From: JAJPHW01 sp963799065
Lineage (GTDB): Bacteria; Acidobacteriota; Terriglobia; Terriglobales; Acidobacteriaceae
Assembly (NCBI GenBank): GCA_963799065.1
Contig: CAWCVJ010000001.1
Coordinates: 558,001 to 622,000 of the forward strand
Length of the DNA: 64,000 nt
Direction of reading: 5' to 3'
Below the pieces are notes generated by a model that did no database searches, was not told the DNA's origin, and saw only the letters and a list, made by a program, of their open reading frames with translations. The position numbers were made by a program, and so were the translations under genes. Positions 59,440-64,000 of the stretch are shown in pieces; the first letter of the stretch is position 1; the number at the start of each line of letters is the position of its first letter.

Positions 59440-60465
59440 ATGAAGAAACTGGCGTCATTCAGAGGCTTACGAGCACTGACGTGGTCGCAAGATGTTCTCT
59501 ATGCGTCGCGCGGGTATGATCTCTTGAGCGCACGCGTGGGCGGCGGTGAAATCCATTGGTCTCCGGTGGCGACGTTCCGCCCTCCAATTTCGCGACGAGT
59601 CACAGTGCGGCACAGATTGACCTCCCGCCTCTTTCGGGATGGCTTTCACGCACTCACGGCCCTACAATCCGGTGTCATGGTCGCGTCTGTCCCGGGAGCC
59701 ATCATTCGGTTCGGCCCGGAGACTCAGGGCTTCGAGGTCTGCCTCGCCGTCAAGCGCGGCACCCGACCTCTGAATATCTGTGCCAGCGGGCAAGGGCGAT
59801 TATACTGGGGGGAGTATTTCGATAACCGCACTCGCGCCGAAGTTCACATCTACGGATCGAACGACGGCGGCGTGTCATGGCAAGTTGCGCACACCTTTGC
59901 CCCTGGCGAAATCCGGCATGTGCACAACATCGTCTATGATCGTTGGCGCGATTGTCTTTGGATTCTTACCGGAGACAACGGTTCTGAATGCCGAATCCTT
60001 CGAGCGACTCCAGACTTCAAGACCATTGGAACCGTGTTGCAGGGAAATCAACAAGCGCGCGCCGTCGCCCTCGTTCCGATGGAAGAAGCGGTCTACTTCT
60101 CCTCGGATACTCCATTCGAAAGCAATCACGTGTATCGGTTCGATGAGGCTGGTCAGCCCGAAAAAGTCACAGACTTGATAAGTTCGTCGATCTTCGGATG
60201 CTCAGTAGGAACCTCCTTATTCTTTTCGACAATGGCTGAGCCCAGCGCGGTCAATCCGCAAAATGAGGTTAGCCTGTACGGGGCGATCAATGGCAGGGGC
60301 TGGCAGAGTCTGGTTACCTGGCGCAAAGATATTTGGTCAAAGAAGCTCTTTCAGTATGGCAACGCCATTCTTCCTGCCGGCGAAAACACGTCTCAAGTGC
60401 TCGCGTTGACGACCATCGCAGTAGCAGGCGCGGACTCGACCATGACGCTTTGGAGGATTTCCTGA
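59440..60465 (+). CDS. Cytoplasmic Asp-box-containing beta-propeller protein
   Basis: This 341-residue protein has no signal peptide. One clear Asp box (YGSNDGGVSWQVAHTF) near residue 140, followed by HNIVYDRWRDCLWILTGDNG, indicates a sialidase-like propeller. Other blades are degenerate (AVYFSSDTPFESNHVYRFD). Similar proteins occur beside heparinase, epimerase and glycosyltransferase genes in polysaccharide clusters, but their function is not established. ATG at 59440 is used; a TTG six codons upstream is possible. It lies between the carbamoyltransferase and C5-epimerase-like genes. Confidence 0.65.
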   Translation: MKKLASFRGLRALTWSQDVLYASRGYDLLSARVGGGEIHWSPVATFRPPISRRVTVRHRLTSRLFRDGFHALTALQSGVMVASVPGAIIRFGPETQGFEVCLAVKRGTRPLNICASGQGRLYWGEYFDNRTRAEVHIYGSNDGGVSWQVAHTFAPGEIRHVHNIVYDRWRDCLWILTGDNGSECRILRATPDFKTIGTVLQGNQQARAVALVPMEEAVYFSSDTPFESNHVYRFDEAGQPEKVTDLISSSIFGCSVGTSLFFSTMAEPSAVNPQNEVSLYGAINGRGWQSLVTWRKDIWSKKLFQYGNAILPAGENTSQVLALTTIAVAGADSTMTLWRIS

Positions 60466-60506
60466 CGCCCGGCTGAGATCACAAGAGAACTCAAAGAGAT
60501 AACTCC

Positions 60507-61541
60507 TTGAACGCTTTGCGTGCGCCGAAGACCGCTCGCATCCGGCACAATCAGATTGAGATGTCATGGACTGGGAGGGCGCAATACTATCGACGAATCT
60601 TTGGAGCCTATATGGCTACGGGGGCGAGCCAGCTTACATTTTGGCACGACGAACCGGAGCGCAACCCCAGAGCCAGAAGCGCCAATCTGGATCTGTACTA
60701 CATGCGTTTCCAGCGGAAAGCCGATTACGCCGGACCGTATGACGCTTCCGGCATTCCGATGCTCGACTACCGCGGCCGGATCGGACGCCAGTATAACCCC
60801 ATTGCAATCGCACAATGGGGTTTGGGAAATTTTGATTTATACCAGGAGACTCAGGCAGAGGAGCGACGCAAGAAATTTATTTCAGCCGCCGATTGGCTTC
60901 GTGAGAGCATCGAGCCGAATGCTCACGGTCTCCCAGTTTGGAATCACCACTTCGACTGGGAGTATCGCACGCCGCTAAGAGCTCCCTGGTATTCGGGATT
61001 GGCCCAAGGGCAGGGCATCTCGCTTTTATTGCGTGCGCACCGGGTTACGAAGGATGACTCGTACATGCAGGCAGCTCAGCGAGCATTCTCTTCGTTTCAA
61101 CATGATGTTGCCGATGGCGGGGTCGCCTTTACAGACTTGCACGGAAATCTTTGGTTTGAAGAATATATCGTCTTTCCGCCCACGCATATCTTGAATGGTT
61201 TTCTGTGGGCGTCGTGGGGAGTCTACGACTATTGGCTGGCCACCGACGATCCGGCGGCGTACGAGATGTTTAACCGGGCCGCGAAAACGCTAGCAGAGAA
61301 TTTGAAGTTCTACGATCTTGGTTTCTGGTCGCTCTACGAACAATCAGGAACCAAACTGCCGATGGTGGCGAGTCCCTTTTACCACCGTTTGCACATCGTT
61401 CAATTGAAGGTGATGTGCGAGTTAACGGGAAGGGAAATCTTTCGAGAATACGCGGAACGATGGCAGGGATATGAAGCCAATCCCACGGGACGCGCTCGAG
61501 CCCTGTGCTACAAGAGCGTGTTCAAGCTTTGTTATTACTGA
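60507..61541 (+). CDS. D-glucuronyl C5-epimerase C-terminal-domain protein
   Basis: This 344-residue protein matches the C-terminal catalytic domain of glucuronyl C5-epimerases, which invert glucuronate to iduronate in heparan-type chains. PIAIAQWGLGNFDLYQETQA lies near residue 98, WYSGLAQGQGISLLLRAHR near residue 170 and PPTHILNGFLWASWGVYDYW near residue 225. FWSLYEQSGTK and ASPFYHRLHIVQLKVM follow. No signal peptide is seen, so it would act on lipid-linked sugar in the cytoplasm. A TTG at 60507 gives the longest form; ATG at 60561 (MSWTGRAQYYRRIFGAYMA) is a plausible start. The next gene's ATG lies 22 bases after the stop. Confidence 0.85.
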   Translation: MNALRAPKTARIRHNQIEMSWTGRAQYYRRIFGAYMATGASQLTFWHDEPERNPRARSANLDLYYMRFQRKADYAGPYDASGIPMLDYRGRIGRQYNPIAIAQWGLGNFDLYQETQAEERRKKFISAADWLRESIEPNAHGLPVWNHHFDWEYRTPLRAPWYSGLAQGQGISLLLRAHRVTKDDSYMQAAQRAFSSFQHDVADGGVAFTDLHGNLWFEEYIVFPPTHILNGFLWASWGVYDYWLATDDPAAYEMFNRAAKTLAENLKFYDLGFWSLYEQSGTKLPMVASPFYHRLHIVQLKVMCELTGREIFREYAERWQGYEANPTGRARALCYKSVFKLCYY

Positions 61542-61563
61542 GCCTTGTGATTGCTTACAGTCA

Positions 61564-62832
61564 ATGAAGATTCTCTACATTTCGCAATACTTTCCGCCCG
61601 AGATGGGTGCGCCGGCGGCCCGGGCGTCAGAACTGGCGCGGCATTGGGCCGAGGGTGGACACGATGTGACCATTCTGACCGGTTTCCCGAATCACCCCAC
61701 CGGCGTGATTGCGAAAGACTATCGCAGCCGATTTCGGCGGCTGGTGGATCGAGAGACCGTCGGCGGAGTGAATGTCATTCGCACCTGGCTGCTTCCGTTT
61801 CCGAATGGCAGGGCGTACGAACGAATATTGAACTACGCATCCTTTGGATTATCCGCTGCCCTTACCGGAATGTTTCTGCGCGAGCCCGATGTCGTAATCG
61901 GAACGTCCCCGCAATTACTGGTGGCGCTTGCTGGCTGGTGGGTCGCACAGTGGCAGGGTGTCCCCTTCGTGTTCGAGGTGCGGGATTTGTGGCCGGAGTC
62001 GCTTGCGGCCGTAGGCGCGGGTGAAACGCATTCGGTACTCTATCGCACTCTGGCCAAGATCGCAGGCTTTCTTTACCGTCGCTGCGACAAGATTGTTGTC
62101 GTAACGCCCGCGTTTAAGAAAGTTCTAATGGATAACTGGTCAATCGAAGAAGAAAAGATTTGTGTGGTGGCGAACGGCGTGGAAACGGAGCTTTTTAGTC
62201 CGCATCCGTCGCGAACTGCGCTGCGTAATAGTTTAGACACAAAAGAACAATTCATCGTTAGCTACATTGGCACAATGGGGCTGGCCCACGGGCTCGACAC
62301 ATTATTGAGGGCAGCGGAAAAGCTTCAACCTACCCATCCCAACGTGATGTTCGTGGTGGTCGGCGAGGGTGCAGAAAAAGCGGCAATCATGTCGTCATCG
62401 TCCGCTCGAGGACTCACCAATATTCGTTTTGTCGGCGAACAACTACGCGAACGTGTGCCGGACTATATTCGGGCGTCCGATGCCTGTCTCGTGATGCTGA
62501 GGAGGCGCGACGTGTTCAAGACTGTGATCCCGACGAAGATGCTGGAGTTCATGTCCTGCGGTCGCCCGGTGATTCTCGGCGTCGAGGGTCAGGCGCGAAC
62601 GATTCTAGAAGCCGCGGAGGCCGGAATCGCGATTGAACCGGAGAACGCGAACGCATTGGCCGAGGCGATCTTGCAGCTTGCGTCGAACCCCTCGCTTCGC
62701 GAAGCCATGGGCCAAAATGGCCGACATTACGTTATCCAAAACTGCTCGCGACAGAGAACGGCCAACCTTTACCTGGAACATCTGCGAGAGATCGTGAGCG
62801 AGAAGTGTGACTCGATCGCGGTGGCTGTCTAG
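61564..62832 (+). CDS. WbuB-like glycosyltransferase family 4 protein
   Basis: This 422-residue GT4 enzyme opens MKILYISQYFPPEMGAPAAR and continues HDVTILTGFPNHPTGVI, the hallmark of WbuB-like transferases. FVFEVRDLWPESLAAVGAGE and KIVVVTPAFKKVLMDNW follow. The donor half has FIVSYIGTMGLAHGLDTLLR, VMFVVVGEGAEKAAIM and KTVIPTKMLEFMSCGRPVIL. WbuB-type enzymes often add an N-acetylated sugar early in O-antigen repeat assembly. ATG at 61564 is chosen; the upstream extension overlaps the epimerase gene. It is the last gene of the plus-strand cluster and converges with the MutS-like gene. Confidence 0.9.
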   Translation: MKILYISQYFPPEMGAPAARASELARHWAEGGHDVTILTGFPNHPTGVIAKDYRSRFRRLVDRETVGGVNVIRTWLLPFPNGRAYERILNYASFGLSAALTGMFLREPDVVIGTSPQLLVALAGWWVAQWQGVPFVFEVRDLWPESLAAVGAGETHSVLYRTLAKIAGFLYRRCDKIVVVTPAFKKVLMDNWSIEEEKICVVANGVETELFSPHPSRTALRNSLDTKEQFIVSYIGTMGLAHGLDTLLRAAEKLQPTHPNVMFVVVGEGAEKAAIMSSSSARGLTNIRFVGEQLRERVPDYIRASDACLVMLRRRDVFKTVIPTKMLEFMSCGRPVILGVEGQARTILEAAEAGIAIEPENANALAEAILQLASNPSLREAMGQNGRHYVIQNCSRQRTANLYLEHLREIVSEKCDSIAVAV

Positions 62833-64000
62833 CTATACGTCGAGCCCGATGGAGCGCATTAGGGCAAGGCCGTTGCTCTTGGTTACGACGCCGATTCGCA
62901 GTGTATGGTCGAATGTCATGCGACCATTCTCGATAGCATCCTCAAAATGAAAATTGAGGACGGGCCATTCCAGCGCCAGACTCGTCAGCGCCAGATCGTG
63001 TGTGCTGAGGATGCCAATCGCCTGTCGTGAGAGCAAAGCGCGAAGCACGCCTTCCGCTCCGACGCGGCGGTCGTGCGAATTGGTTCCTTGGAGGAGCTCA
63101 TCCAGCAGAAAAAGAACTCCCGAATGTTTTGTAGCGAGCTCGTGGATTTGACGCAGGCGCAGGATCTCGGCATAGAAGCGTGAGCTGCCTTCTTGCAGTG
63201 AGTCATGCACTTGAATGCTGGCCCCCAATTGAAGGGGTGTGAGTTGCAGCACTCCGGCCCGCACGGGGGCCCCAGCCATGGCAAGAACCGTGTTCACACC
63301 AACTGCCCGCATCAGCGTGCTCTTGCCGGACATATTCGATCCGCTGACAATCAGTAAGCGATGGTCTGCATCGATCGTGACATCGTTCCGGACACACTTT
63401 GCGTCTGGTAATAGAGGATGGCCAAGTTGCATCGCGTGAAAAGTTGGTGATCCTTCGACGAATTCGGGAAAAGGGTCGGCTGGGTGCTCGAAACAGTATC
63501 CCGAGAGCGAAAGCAAGGCTTCCATTTCAGCGCACGCTTCGATCCATTTACCGATCTCAAAGCCGTGTGCTGTGCGCCAGCGCTCCGCTGCGCAAGCGAG
63601 CTGAAGAGAATAGAGCAGCGGAACATTCAGCCACTTCACCAGAATATTGTCGAGTGCGTCCGACCAATCCACCAGGGTGCGCAGTTGTGCGATCGCTTGC
63701 GACGCCGTCTTGCCGGCGGGCGCCAGATCCCGCCTGAGCTTTTGGAGTGGTGACGATTCGAAAGTCTCGCGTTCGAGGCGAGCCAGGAGCGCCGAAAGCA
63801 AATCGAGATCCTCGAAGGCGTGCCCGGCTCGGTATAGTATGTGGGCGACCGCGTCGCGATGGAAATAGGAGAAAAAGCCTTCGACGGCCACGACGGCGAA
63901 GAAAAGAAATTTCATTCCCCAGAGCGCCCATAGAACAGCGCCTGCAATGGCAACAAAAGTCAGAACCAGAGCCACAAGCGGGATGCGAGGCGGCAATCTA
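62833..64000 (-). CDS. Membrane-anchored MutS-like ATPase, N-terminus beyond the window
   Basis: The visible 389 codons begin inside the gene, because the frame is open to the right edge. Two hydrophobic stretches come first (PLVALVLTFVAIAGAVLWAL and MKFLFFAVVAVEGFF). A helical lever-like region and a MutS-type ABC ATPase follow: Walker A LLIVSGSNMSGKSTLMRAVG, then VHDSLQEGSSRFYAEILRL, Walker B VLFLLDELLQGTNSHDR and ILSTHDLALTS. Mismatch-recognition domains are not visible. Such membrane-tethered MutS relatives are widespread but their role is not established, so it should not be equated with mismatch repair. It is tail to tail with the WbuB-like gene, which it touches. Confidence 0.88.
   Translation of the reverse strand, partial: RLPPRIPLVALVLTFVAIAGAVLWALWGMKFLFFAVVAVEGFFSYFHRDAVAHILYRAGHAFEDLDLLSALLARLERETFESSPLQKLRRDLAPAGKTASQAIAQLRTLVDWSDALDNILVKWLNVPLLYSLQLACAAERWRTAHGFEIGKWIEACAEMEALLSLSGYCFEHPADPFPEFVEGSPTFHAMQLGHPLLPDAKCVRNDVTIDADHRLLIVSGSNMSGKSTLMRAVGVNTVLAMAGAPVRAGVLQLTPLQLGASIQVHDSLQEGSSRFYAEILRLRQIHELATKHSGVLFLLDELLQGTNSHDRRVGAEGVLRALLSRQAIGILSTHDLALTSLALEWPVLNFHFEDAIENGRMTFDHTLRIGVVTKSNGLALMRSIGLDV

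Overview
The window looks like a chromosomal segment of a soil-type Acidobacteriota bacterium. This is an inference: no rRNA gene is present. It rests on the imuA-imuB-dnaE2 mutagenesis cassette, short GGGCT-AA-AGCCC type intergenic hairpins, the interspersed 'ATTCTGAGCGAAACGAAGAA' type repeat, moderately high GC, and gene content typical of that phylum. No IS element, CRISPR array, tRNA or rRNA was seen.

Left part (1-18300, nearly all minus strand). A GAF-GAF-GGDEF diguanylate cyclase is cut by the left edge. Next comes the SOS-type mutasome operon imuA-imuB-dnaE2 with a small membrane protein at its end, preceded by a promoter and an unusual array of 7-bp repeats. The ribosome/tRNA operon rpsP-khpA-rimM-trmD-rplS follows. 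Its usual partner ffh lies 6 kb away, separated by an MFS exporter, a small secreted protein, PEP carboxylase and a peroxiredoxin. A toxin-antitoxin pair with a frameshifted toxin closes this part.

Middle (18400-27200, minus strand). A tandem duplication of secreted beta-rich proteins has conserved promoters and intrinsic terminators; one copy is frameshifted. A secreted Asp-box propeller follows. The operon wzc-like tyrosine kinase / TPR-carbohydrate-binding protein / O-antigen ligase-polymerase family protein comes next.

Right part (27383-62832, almost all plus strand). A 35-kb surface-polysaccharide cluster has many ATGA/GTGA stop-start overlaps. Its first third makes CMP-pseudaminic acid or a close relative (pseB, pseC, an associated methylase, pseF, pseG, pseI). 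No stand-alone pseH is visible. DegT-like, WbqC-like, deacetylase, double-acyltransferase and transferase genes sit with these, followed by a Wzx-type flippase. The middle third holds a 65-aa ribbon-helix-helix-like protein, a NodB-fold protein, a sulfatase-superfamily enzyme and four family-4 glycosyltransferases. The last third is a probable sugar-tailoring module: two AsnB-type amidotransferases, a GT2, a fused alcohol dehydrogenase/Gfo-Idh oxidoreductase, a NodU-type carbamoyltransferase, a cytoplasmic Asp-box protein, a glucuronyl C5-epimerase-domain protein and a WbuB-like glycosyltransferase. Two methyltransferase genes lie antisense inside the cluster. A membrane-anchored MutS-like ATPase runs off the right edge.

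Together the right two thirds read as one surface-glycan locus: precursor synthesis, transfer, flipping, polymerisation and chain-length control. No outer-membrane exporter (Wza) or Wzb phosphatase is in the window. Three separate single-base frameshifts (near 7722, 17815 and 20042) leave open whether the assembly carries indel errors or the genes are decaying.
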